64,000 nt of DNA from Isoptericola jiangsuensis (lineage in GTDB: Bacteria; Actinomycetota; Actinomycetes; Actinomycetales; Cellulomonadaceae): contig NZ_PDJJ01000001.1 of assembly GCF_002563715.1 (NCBI RefSeq), forward strand, positions 744,001 through 808,000. The letters are read 5' to 3'. Below, piece by piece: positions 47,076 through 54,767 of this stretch (position 1 is its first letter; every line of letters starts with the position of its first letter). A model generated the notes under the pieces. It had not been told where the DNA came from, did not search any database, and saw only the letters and a list, made by a program, of their open reading frames with translations. Both the position numbers and the translations under genes were made by a program.

Positions 47076-47804
47076 GTGATGACGACCCCTGCTCCCGCGG
47101 ACGGCGAGCGCCGTTCGCTGCGCGAGACGGCCTACGAGACGCTGAAGGCGCGCATCATCGGCCTCGACCTGCACCCGGGGCAGCGGCTGGTCGAACGGGA
47201 CATCGCCGCCGAGCTCGGGGTGTCCCGGGTGCCGTTGCGGGAGGCGCTGCACCAGCTGGAGAGCGAGGGCCTGGTGGTGCTGGTCCCGCGCCAGGGCGCC
47301 CTGGTGGCGCCGTTCACGCGGGCCGACGTCGAGCAGCTGTTCGAGGTGCGCGAGAGCGTGGAGGTGCTGGCGTTCCGGCTGGCGGCGCTCAAGCGGTCGG
47401 ACGCCGATCTCGCGGCGATGGCGGACGCCGTCGACGCCGCCCGCGACGCGCTGGCGCGGCACGACGACGCCGCGACGGCCGCGGCGAACGCCGGGTTCCA
47501 CGCCGCCGTGGTGCAGGCGTGCGGGAACCCGTTGCTGCGCTCCATGCTGGCGCCGCTGGACGCGCGGGTGCGCTGGCTGTTCCACCTGACCAAGCAGCGC
47601 GACACGCACGAGCAGTGCGAGGAGCACGCCGCCATGCTGGCGGCGATCCGGGAGCGGGACGCCGACGCCGTCGCGGCGCTCGCGCACCGGCACGTGACGT
47701 CCGGTCGGGAGCCGTCGCTGGCGCTCGCGGCGTCGTGGGCGTCGGCGCCCATCGACCCGGTCGAGGTGACGCGGACCCGGAACCGCCAGCGGTCGGGCGC
47801 CTGA
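47076..47804 (+). CDS. GntR-family regulator, FCD subfamily
   Basis: A 242-residue regulator. Winged helix at about 12-75 (R-L-V-E-R-D-I-A-A-E-L-G-V-S-R-V-P-L-R-E-A-L). An all-helical FCD effector domain follows with metal ligands (near D97/H145-type positions, F-H-A-A-V-V and H-R-H near the end). The next gene region begins with a 24-bp palindrome of the GGTATACC type typical of FCD regulators, so it probably controls the nucleoside importer operon. Start GTG 47076 or ATG 47079; the -10 spacing favours GTG. Confidence 0.87.
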   Translation: MMTTPAPADGERRSLRETAYETLKARIIGLDLHPGQRLVERDIAAELGVSRVPLREALHQLESEGLVVLVPRQGALVAPFTRADVEQLFEVRESVEVLAFRLAALKRSDADLAAMADAVDAARDALARHDDAATAAANAGFHAAVVQACGNPLLRSMLAPLDARVRWLFHLTKQRDTHEQCEEHAAMLAAIRERDADAVAALAHRHVTSGREPSLALAASWASAPIDPVEVTRTRNRQRSGA

Positions 47805-47983
47805 CCGGCCGGGGCTCCTGCCGGCCGACCGACCGTTGAGCCGGACCGCCGCTGCGGGGCGGCGCGCTGCGCCGGGGGAGCGTGCCGCGGCCCTCGTCGA
47901 TCGACGGCCGGGCGGCCCTCGGCAGCGGTCACGCAGCATTTACGGCCGATTGACGTGATGGAAACAACGGGTCAGCAGACTCC

Positions 47984-48007
47984 GAGTTAGTGGTATACCG
48001 CTAACTC
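47984..48007. promoter_or_regulatory. GntR operator palindrome before the BMP operon
   Basis: GAGTTAG (47984-47990) and CTAACTC (48001-48007) flank a central GGTATACC; only one base pair breaks the 24-bp palindrome. FCD-type GntR proteins commonly bind a (T)GGTATACC(A) core. It ends 15 bp before the start codon of the lipoprotein gene and would block transcription there. Confidence 0.7.
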
Positions 48008-48022
48008 GACCTGGAGGACCCC

Positions 48023-49078
48023 ATGCGCAGCACCCGTCCCGCCGCCGTCCCGTCCCGCCCCACCGCCCTGCGCCACCGTGGCCGCCGCGCCGCCGTCGGC
48101 GCCCTCCTCGCGGGCGGCCTCGTCGTCCTGACCGCCTGCAGCACGACCGCCGAGGCCGAGGACGACGCGCCCGCCGACGGCGCCGAGCCCCTGACCGTCG
48201 GGGTGTTCCTGCCCGGCTCGACCTCGGACACCGGCTTCATGGAGTCCGCCTACCTCGGGTACGAGCGGGCCGCGGAGGAGCACGGCGACGCCGTCGAGCT
48301 GTCGTTCGTCGAGGAGGTCGCCGCCGCCGACTACGAGCAGACCCTCCAGCGGTTCGCCAGCACGTCCGACCTCGTCATCTCCGTCGGCGGGCAGACCGAC
48401 GCCGACCTGCGCAAGGTCGCCCCCCAGTTCCCCGACGTGAAGTTCGTCGAGATCGGCGGTCCCGCCGACGCCGAGCCGCTGGACAACCTCGCCTACTACG
48501 ACCCCCAGCAGGCGGAGGCCGAGTACCTGTCGGGCGCCGTCGCGGCGCTGTCGTCCGAGTCGGGCAAGGTCGGGTTCATCGGCGGCGTGGAGCTGCCCGC
48601 CATCGTCAACGCGTCCGTCGCGTTCGCGAACGGCGCCGAGGCCGCGGTGCCGGGCACCGAGGTCGTCACCCCGCAGTACATCGGCGACTTCAACGACCCG
48701 GCGAAGGCCAAGCAGGCCGCGGCCGCGAACTACGGCGTCGGGGTCGACGTCGTCGGGCAGATCGTCAACCTGGGCAAGCAGGGCATCGAGCAGGCCGCCC
48801 AGGACGCGGGCGCGTCGATGATCGGCGGCCCCGTCCCCGGCGAGTGCCCCGCCGACGGCCCGTACGTCGGGTACGTCCGCACCGACATCGGCACCGAGGT
48901 CGAGCACGCCGTGCAGTCCGTGCTGGACGGCACGTGGGAGGCCGCGCAGGTGCCGTTCGGCCTGACGTCCGACCTCGGCGGCACGGAGTTCGTGCTCTGC
49001 ACGGACGACGCCGACACGGCCGCCACGCTCGACGAGCTGACGGCCGCGCTGGCCGCCGGCGAGGTCGCCGCGTACTGA
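48023..49078 (+). CDS. BMP-family nucleoside-binding lipoprotein
   Basis: ABC-importer receptor of the Bmp/PnrA/Med family, members of which bind purine nucleosides. 351 residues; Arg-rich N-terminus, hydrophobic core and lipobox L-T-A-C (Cys near 40) for membrane anchoring. Mature part shows G-S-T-S-D-T-G-F-M, F-V-E-E-V and G-F-I-G-G-V-E, then A-N-Y-G-V-G-V-D-V-V. TGGAGG lies 8 nt before the ATG. First gene of a six-gene operon; an inter-gene hairpin just after it may raise its level relative to the membrane subunits. Confidence 0.88.
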   Translation: MRSTRPAAVPSRPTALRHRGRRAAVGALLAGGLVVLTACSTTAEAEDDAPADGAEPLTVGVFLPGSTSDTGFMESAYLGYERAAEEHGDAVELSFVEEVAAADYEQTLQRFASTSDLVISVGGQTDADLRKVAPQFPDVKFVEIGGPADAEPLDNLAYYDPQQAEAEYLSGAVAALSSESGKVGFIGGVELPAIVNASVAFANGAEAAVPGTEVVTPQYIGDFNDPAKAKQAAAANYGVGVDVVGQIVNLGKQGIEQAAQDAGASMIGGPVPGECPADGPYVGYVRTDIGTEVEHAVQSVLDGTWEAAQVPFGLTSDLGGTEFVLCTDDADTAATLDELTAALAAGEVAAY

Positions 49079-49084
49079 CCCGCC

Positions 49085-49117
49085 CCGCCCGGCCCGGCCT
49101 CGTGCCGGGCCGGGCGG
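49085..49117 (+). terminator. Intercistronic hairpin after the receptor gene
   Basis: CCGCCCGGCCCGGC (49085-49098) pairs perfectly with 49104-49117. Located in the 62-bp gap before the ATPase gene; likely a partial terminator or 3' stabiliser. Confidence 0.6.
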
Positions 49118-49140
49118 TCCCCGTCGAGAGGAGACCCAGG

Positions 49141-50859
49141 ATGTCGACCACCCTCCCGCCGCTCCTGGCGGCCCGCGCCGGGCACGACGACGCCGTGGCC
49201 CGTCCGGCGCTGAGCCTGCACGGCGTGACCCGGGTGTTCGGCGCCCACACGGCCCTCGACACGGTCGACCTGGAGGTCGCCGCGGGGGAGGTGCACTGCG
49301 TGCTCGGCGAGAACGGCGCCGGGAAGTCGACGCTGTGCAACATCGTGTTCGGGTCGCTGCCCCCGACGCGAGGCGAGGTCCGGCTCGGCGGGGAACCGTA
49401 CGCGCCGACGTCGCCCGCGGACGCCCTCGCCCGGGGCGTCGCGATGGTGCACCAGCACTTCTCGCTCGTGCCGACGCTCACCGTCGAGGAGAACCTGCTG
49501 CTCGGCCGGGGCGTGCGGCGGCTGCGCCCGGACCGCGCGGGCCTGGCCCGACGGCTCGCCGCCATCGAGGAGACCCTCGGCCTGCACGTCGACCCCGCCG
49601 CGACCGCCGGGTCGCTCAGCGTGGGGGCGCGCCAGCGCGTCGAGATCGTCAAGGCGCTCCTCGACCGGCCCCGGCTGCTGCTGCTCGACGAGCCGACCGG
49701 CGTCCTCGGGCCCGACGAGATCGACGGGCTGCTCGACACGTGCCGTCGCGTCGCCGCGTCCGGCACCGCCGTCGTGCTGGTGACGCACAAGCTCGCCGAG
49801 GTGATGCGCGTCGGCGACCGCGCGACCGTCCTGCGCGGCGGACGCGTCGTCGGGGGCGGTCCGCTGGCCCGCGACGGCGCCACCGGGCTCACCGCGCCCG
49901 ACCTCGTGGGCCTCATGGTCGGCCGCGACTCGTCCACGCTGGACCCCGTCCTCGCGGCGAGCGTCGGCGTCCTGGACCCCCGGTCCGACGGCGCCGGCCC
50001 GGGCGGGACCGGCGGCTCGCCCGCGGCGGCCCCGCCCACCTCGACCCAGAGGGCCGGCACGTCGGCGTCCCCCGGGCCGACCGCCACCGCCGAGGACGCC
50101 ACGGCCACGGCACCCGTGCTCGCCGTCCGCGGCCTGGTGGTGGTCGACGACGCCGGGGCGCGCCGCGTCGACGGTGTGGACCTGGAGGTCCGGCCCGGCG
50201 AGATCGTCGGGATCGCGGGCGTCGAGGGCAACGGGCAGAGCGAGCTCGTGGCCGCGCTGTCCGGCGCCGTCCGGCCCACGGAGGGTCGGGTGCTCCTCGC
50301 CGGCGCCGACGTCACCGCCGCGGCCCCCCGCCGTCGCACCGCGCTCGGGCTGGGGGTGGTGCCGGAGGACCGCCACCACGAGGCCGTCGTCGCCTCGCTG
50401 AGCGTCACCACCAACCTGCTGCTCGGCCGCCTGCACCGGTTCCGGCGGCTCGGCCTGCTCGACCGGCGGGCGATGCGGGACACCGCCGCCGACCTCGCCC
50501 ACCGGTTCGACGTGCGCGCCGCGAGCCTCGACGCCCCGATGTCGTCGCTGTCCGGCGGCAACCAGCAGAAGGCGGTGCTCGCCCGCGAGCTCAGCCTCGA
50601 CCCGCTGCGCTGCGTCGTCGCCGCCCAGCCGACGCGCGGCCTCGACCTCGGCGCCGTGGACGCCGTCGTCGGGCACCTGCGGGCCGCCGCGGACGCCGGG
50701 GTGGGGGTGCTCGTCGTGTCCAGCGAGCTGTCCGAGCTCCTCGCGCTGTGCGACCGCGTGCACGTCGCCTACCGGGGCGCCCTGAGCGACCCCGTCCCCA
50801 CCGCCGACCCGGACGCGCGCGACCGCGTCGCCCACCTCATGACGGGAGCCCGCTCATGA
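49141..50859 (+). CDS. Nucleoside ABC importer ATPase, two NBDs
   Basis: A 572-residue fused ATPase. First domain: Walker A G-E-N-G-A-G-K-S-T (near 56-64), signature L-S-V-G, Walker B L-L-L-L-D-E-P-T. Second domain: degenerate Walker A G-V-E-G-N-G-Q-S-E (near 360-368), signature L-S-G-G-N-Q-Q-K, Walker B-like V-V-A-A-Q-P-T-R-G-L-D-L-G. The asymmetric second site is normal for the YufO/BMP-associated class. A proline/alanine-rich insert of about 45 residues separates the domains. ATG overlaps the following permease by 4 bp. Confidence 0.9.
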   Translation: MSTTLPPLLAARAGHDDAVARPALSLHGVTRVFGAHTALDTVDLEVAAGEVHCVLGENGAGKSTLCNIVFGSLPPTRGEVRLGGEPYAPTSPADALARGVAMVHQHFSLVPTLTVEENLLLGRGVRRLRPDRAGLARRLAAIEETLGLHVDPAATAGSLSVGARQRVEIVKALLDRPRLLLLDEPTGVLGPDEIDGLLDTCRRVAASGTAVVLVTHKLAEVMRVGDRATVLRGGRVVGGGPLARDGATGLTAPDLVGLMVGRDSSTLDPVLAASVGVLDPRSDGAGPGGTGGSPAAAPPTSTQRAGTSASPGPTATAEDATATAPVLAVRGLVVVDDAGARRVDGVDLEVRPGEIVGIAGVEGNGQSELVAALSGAVRPTEGRVLLAGADVTAAAPRRRTALGLGVVPEDRHHEAVVASLSVTTNLLLGRLHRFRRLGLLDRRAMRDTAADLAHRFDVRAASLDAPMSSLSGGNQQKAVLARELSLDPLRCVVAAQPTRGLDLGAVDAVVGHLRAAADAGVGVLVVSSELSELLALCDRVHVAYRGALSDPVPTADPDARDRVAHLMTGARS

Positions 50860-52103
50860 CCGTCCCCACCTCGACGGACCCGGTCGTCACCGACCCCGGC
50901 CCCTCGGACGCGGCACCGACCGCCGAGGCGCCGCCCGGCGGGACCGCCCCGGGTCCCACACCGCCCGCCGGCGCGTCCCCTCGTCCCGCCCGGACGGTCC
51001 GGGACCGGGTGCTCGACGCCCGACCCGTGCTCGTGCCGCTCGCCGCCGTCGTCGGCGCCCTGACCGTCAGCACGGCGCTCGCCGCGCTCGCCGGTGCGAC
51101 ACCCGTCGAGGCGGCGGTGGCGCTGGGGGAGGGCATGATCGGCACGCCGTACGCGATCGGCTCGTCCCTCAACGTGGCCGCGGTGCTGCTGCTGGTGGCC
51201 ACCGGTTTCCTCGTGGCGCACCGGGCGGGCCTCGTCAACGTCGGCGGCGAGGGGCAGATCTGCGTCGGGGCGGTCGCCGCGACCGCGGTCGGCACCACGC
51301 TGCCCGAGGGCGTCCCGCCCGTCGTGGCGCTGCCGCTGCTGCTGCTCGCCGCGGCGGCCGGCGGTGCCGCGTGGGCCGCGATCGCGGCCTGGCTGGCCGT
51401 GCGCCGCGGCGTCAGCGAGGTCATCACCACCCTGCTGCTGAACTTCGTCGGCGCGGCCGTGCTCGTGCTGAGCGTCCACGAGGAGGCGCTGCTGCGCCAG
51501 CCCGTGACCAGCTCGGAGACGCTGCCGCAGTCCGCGCCGCTCGTCGAGGCCACCCACCTGCCGCTGCTCGGCCTGCCCGGCTCGCCCGCGACCGTCGCCG
51601 TCGTCCTCGCCCTCGCGGGCGCCGCCGTCGCCGCGACCGTGCTGCGTCGCACCGCCACCGGCGTGCGGCTCGCCGCCGTCGGGCGGTCCCGGGCCGCCTC
51701 CCTGCGGCTCGGCCTGCCCGTGGACCGCCTGCGGTTCTCCTCGCTCACCACCGCGGGCGCCGCCGCCGGCGTCGCCGGGGGCGTGCTCGTCGCGTCCGCG
51801 CCCCACGTGCTCGACGACGGGCTGTCCTCCGGCTACGGGTTCTCCGGCCTCGTCGTCGGGCTCCTCGCCCGCGGGTCGTTCACCGCGGCGGTCGGCATCG
51901 CGACCGTCCTCGGGTTCCTCGTCTCCGGCGGCATCAACCTCCAGCTCGCCGCGGGCGTGCCCGCCTCCATCACGCAGATCCTCGAGAGCCTCCTCATCCT
52001 CGGCGTCGCCGGCACCGCCATCTGGGCCGTGCGCCGCACGCCCCGACGACCTCGACGCGCGCACGCCCGCCGCCCCCGCACCGGAACGGAGGTCACGCGA
52101 TGA
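50856..52103 (+). CDS. Nucleoside ABC importer permease 1
   Basis: BPD_transp_2 (YufP-type) permease of 415 residues. A proline-rich 45-residue cytoplasmic lead precedes about eight hydrophobic helices. Conserved segments are G-L-V-N-V-G-G-E-G-Q (near 128-137) and E-V-I-T-T-L-L-L-N (near 190-198), the pair that identifies this class. Start overlaps the ATPase stop and end overlaps permease 2 (ATGA at both). Confidence 0.9.
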   Translation: MTVPTSTDPVVTDPGPSDAAPTAEAPPGGTAPGPTPPAGASPRPARTVRDRVLDARPVLVPLAAVVGALTVSTALAALAGATPVEAAVALGEGMIGTPYAIGSSLNVAAVLLLVATGFLVAHRAGLVNVGGEGQICVGAVAATAVGTTLPEGVPPVVALPLLLLAAAAGGAAWAAIAAWLAVRRGVSEVITTLLLNFVGAAVLVLSVHEEALLRQPVTSSETLPQSAPLVEATHLPLLGLPGSPATVAVVLALAGAAVAATVLRRTATGVRLAAVGRSRAASLRLGLPVDRLRFSSLTTAGAAAGVAGGVLVASAPHVLDDGLSSGYGFSGLVVGLLARGSFTAAVGIATVLGFLVSGGINLQLAAGVPASITQILESLLILGVAGTAIWAVRRTPRRPRRAHARRPRTGTEVTR

Positions 52104-53026
52104 TCCCCACACTCACCGACCTGCTCGTCGCCAGCATCGCCCTCGCGATCCCCGTGCTCGTCGCCGCCAGCGGCGAGCTCGTGGGGGAGCGCGCCGGCGT
52201 CCTCACCATGAGCGTCGAGGGCATGATGCTCACCGGCGCGTTCGCCGCCGTCGTCGGCGCCACCGCCAGCGGCTCCGCGCTCACCGGCGTCGCGTGCGGG
52301 GCCCTCGCCGGGATCGCCGTGGGCGCGCTCCAGGCCGCCCTGTCCGTCTGGCTGCGCGCCGACCAGATCGTCACCGGGCTCGCCGTCAACGCGCTCGCGC
52401 TCGCCGGGACCACGTTCGGCGCCCGCCTCGTGCTGGAGCGGGGCACCCCCGTGCCCGGGTTCTCCCGCGTCGAGGTCCCGTTCCTCGCGGAGATCCCCGT
52501 CCTCGGCCCCGCGCTGTTCCGCCAGACCGGCCTCGGGTACGCGCTCATCGCCGTCGTCGTCGTGCTCGCCGCCCTCACGACCCGCCGCACCGGCTGGGGC
52601 CTGGCCCTCGACGCCGTCGGGGAGGACGCCGCCAGCGCCGACCGGTCCGGCATCCCCGTGCTGCGCGTCCGGTCCGCCGCCGTGCTCGTCGTCGGGCTGC
52701 TCGCCGGGCTCGCCGGCACCCAGCTCGCCCTGTCCGAGGTGCACACCTTCACCGACAACATGACCGCCGGCACCGGCTACCTCGCCGTCGTCGCCGTCAT
52801 CGCCGGCAGCTGGCGGCCCGTCGGCGTCGCCGTCGCCGCCCTCGTGTTCGGCGTCGCGCAGGCCCTCCAGTTCACGCTCCCCGCCCTCGGGCTCGACGTG
52901 CCCTTCGCCCTGCTCGTCATGCTGCCGTACGTCCTCGCGCTGCTCGCCGTCGCGGGCCTCGTCACCCACAGCCGCCCGCCCGCCGGGCTCACCACCTCGT
53001 TCGTCCGCCAGGGGCGGCTCGCATGA
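52100..53026 (+). CDS. Nucleoside ABC importer permease 2
   Basis: YufQ-type permease of 308 residues with about eight membrane helices. Marks are E-L-V-G-E-R-A-G-V-L-T-M-S-V-E-G (near 26-41), A-D-Q-I-V-T-G-L-A-V-N and T-G-Y-L-A-V-V-A-V-I-A-G. Forms the heterodimeric channel with permease 1. Starts on ATGA overlap and ends overlapping the cyclodeaminase-like gene. Confidence 0.9.
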   Translation: MIPTLTDLLVASIALAIPVLVAASGELVGERAGVLTMSVEGMMLTGAFAAVVGATASGSALTGVACGALAGIAVGALQAALSVWLRADQIVTGLAVNALALAGTTFGARLVLERGTPVPGFSRVEVPFLAEIPVLGPALFRQTGLGYALIAVVVVLAALTTRRTGWGLALDAVGEDAASADRSGIPVLRVRSAAVLVVGLLAGLAGTQLALSEVHTFTDNMTAGTGYLAVVAVIAGSWRPVGVAVAALVFGVAQALQFTLPALGLDVPFALLVMLPYVLALLAVAGLVTHSRPPAGLTTSFVRQGRLA

Positions 53027-54090
53027 CCCCGACCCCGACCCGCCCCTCGTCCGGCCCCGCGCCGGCCACCCTCGCGACCCGCCCGACCGCTGGAGGCCCC
53101 GTGCCGCTCGTCCTCACCCGCACCGACCTCACCGGGCTCGTCACGCCCGCCGACGTCGTCGCCGTCGTCGAGCAGGCGTTCGCCGACCTCGCGGACGGCA
53201 CCGCCGCGCAGGCCCCGCTGAGCGTCGCCGCGCTCGACGACGCCGCGCACTTCCTGCCCATGACGGCCGTGTCGGGCCGCGCCGGGCTCGCCGGGTCCAA
53301 GCTGCTCGCCGACGTCCCGGGCAACCGGCAGCGAGGGCTCCCCGCCCAGCGGTCCGTGCTCGTCCTCGCCGACGCCCACGACGGCGCCCCCGTCGCGATC
53401 CTCGACGGCGGCCTGCCCACCCGGCTGCGCACCGCCGCCGCCAGCGCCGTCGCCACCCGCTGGCTCGCCCCCGACGACGCCCGCGTCGTCGGGCTCGTCG
53501 GCGCCGGCGGGCTCGCGCTGGAGCACGTCAGCGCGCTCGCCGCGGTGCGGCCCGTCGAGCACGTCGTGTTCTGGACCCGGTCGGACGCGACCGCCGCCAC
53601 GCTCGCCGCGCAGGTCGGCGCCCGCCACCCCGACCTCAAGGTGACCCGCGTCGACACCCCGGCCGCCGCCGTCGGGTCCGCCGACGTCCTGTGCACCCTC
53701 ACGCCGTCGCGCGAGCCCGTCGTGCGCGGCGAGTGGTTCCACCCCGGGCTGCACGTCAACGTCGTCGGCGCCCCGCCCCGCCCCGACCACCGGGAGGTCG
53801 ACGGGGAGGCCATGCGCCGCTCCCGGATCGTCGTCGACTCCGTGTCCACGGCCCTGCACGAGTCCGGGGACGCGCTGCTCGCCGTCGCCGAGGGCGCCAT
53901 CGACGCCGACGCCTGCCGCACGGAACTCGGGGACGTCGTCACCGGGCGGGCCGCGGGGCGCAGGTCCGCCGACGAGGTCACCCTGTTCGACTCCGTCGGG
54001 CTCGGGCTGCTCGACGTCGCGATCGGACGCCTGCTCGTCGACGCCGCCCGAGCCGCCGGCCGCGGCCTGCCCGTGGACCTGTCCGCGTGA
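53023..54090 (+). CDS. Ornithine cyclodeaminase / mu-crystallin family protein
   Basis: NAD(P)-binding enzyme of 355 residues. Marks are K-L-L-A-D-V-P-G-N (near 93-101), R-T-A-A-A-S-A-V-A-T-R (substrate arginine region, near 135-145) and Rossmann loop G-L-V-G-A-G-G-L-A. N-V-V-G-A-P-P and a late S-V-G-L-G-L-L-D follow. The family includes ornithine cyclodeaminase, alanine dehydrogenase and ketimine reductases, so the reaction here is open. Its translational coupling to a nucleoside importer is unusual. The first 30 residues are a low-complexity extension, and an in-frame GTG at 53101 could be the true start. Confidence 0.82.
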   Translation: MTPTPTRPSSGPAPATLATRPTAGGPVPLVLTRTDLTGLVTPADVVAVVEQAFADLADGTAAQAPLSVAALDDAAHFLPMTAVSGRAGLAGSKLLADVPGNRQRGLPAQRSVLVLADAHDGAPVAILDGGLPTRLRTAAASAVATRWLAPDDARVVGLVGAGGLALEHVSALAAVRPVEHVVFWTRSDATAATLAAQVGARHPDLKVTRVDTPAAAVGSADVLCTLTPSREPVVRGEWFHPGLHVNVVGAPPRPDHREVDGEAMRRSRIVVDSVSTALHESGDALLAVAEGAIDADACRTELGDVVTGRAAGRRSADEVTLFDSVGLGLLDVAIGRLLVDAARAAGRGLPVDLSA

Positions 54091-54140
54091 GCGCGCCCCA
54101 CGGCGGCGCCGGTGGCGGGCGACCCGGCCCCGGAGGCACG

Positions 54141-54632
54141 ATGACGAGCGTGACCACCGACCCGACCGACCTCGACCGGACCCGTCTCGACGCCGCGCTG
54201 CGGCTCGCGCACGACACCCTCGCGGCCGGGAACAAGCCGTTCGGCGCCGTGCTCGTCGCCGCCGACGGACGCGTCCTCGCCACCGGCCGCAACACCGTCG
54301 CGCAGACCGGCGACCCGACGTCCCACGCCGAGCTCGAGGCCGTCCGCGCCGTCACCACCGCCGACCGCCCCGACGTCGTCGGCGCCACCATGTACGCGTC
54401 CGGCGAGCCCTGCCCCATGTGCGCCGCCGCCCTCGTCTGGTCCGGCGTCGCCCGCATCGTCTTCGGCACCGCCGCCGCCGACATCCGCGCCGTCGCCCCC
54501 GGCCCGCCCGGCTTCACGCTGCGCTGCGCCGACGTCGCCGCCGCCGCCGCGGAGGCGACGGTCGACGTCGTCGGCCCGCTGCTCGGCGACGAGGGCCTGG
54601 AGCCGTTCCGTCGCCACCGCGCCGAGCACTGA
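54141..54632 (+). CDS. Nucleoside/nucleobase deaminase (CDA/TadA-like)
   Basis: Zinc-dependent deaminase of 163 residues with H-A-E-L-E-A (catalytic Glu, near 56-61) and P-C-P-M-C-A-A-A-L (near 86-94). The N-terminal A-G-N-K-P-F-G-A-V-L and absence of a TadA-type R-C-A tail suggest a guanine or cytosine/nucleoside deaminase rather than the tRNA enzyme. ATG 54141 is chosen over a GTG at 54087 because CGGAGG lies 6 nt upstream. Last gene of the importer operon, consistent with deaminating the imported base or nucleoside. Confidence 0.82.
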   Translation: MTSVTTDPTDLDRTRLDAALRLAHDTLAAGNKPFGAVLVAADGRVLATGRNTVAQTGDPTSHAELEAVRAVTTADRPDVVGATMYASGEPCPMCAAALVWSGVARIVFGTAAADIRAVAPGPPGFTLRCADVAAAAAEATVDVVGPLLGDEGLEPFRRHRAEH

Positions 54633-54645
54633 CGGACGCGACCCC

Positions 54646-54767
54646 GCGCTGACTCGCCGAAACCAGCGCTGACTCGCGCAGAACTGCGCTGACTCGCGGG
54701 ATCCTGCGCTGACTCGCGAGTCAGCGCAGGATCCCGCGAGTCAGCGCGGTCGCCGCCGAGTCAGCGC
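54646..54767. repeat. 20-bp repeat array folded into a 62-bp perfect palindrome
   Basis: Four reverse-oriented units (GCGCTGACTCGC at 54646, 54666, 54686, 54706) meet three forward units (54716, 54736, 54756). Bases 54686-54747 form an exact 62-bp palindrome. The last forward unit includes the stop codon (54761-54763) of the minus-strand peptidase gene. It lies between convergent genes and would form a strong cruciform or bidirectional terminator. Confidence 0.88.

Noticed and set aside
54087-54140. GTG start at 54087 for the deaminase (overlapping the preceding stop)
   Set aside because: Would add a Gly/Pro-rich leader; the ATG at 54141 has a strong CGGAGG ribosome site at proper spacing.
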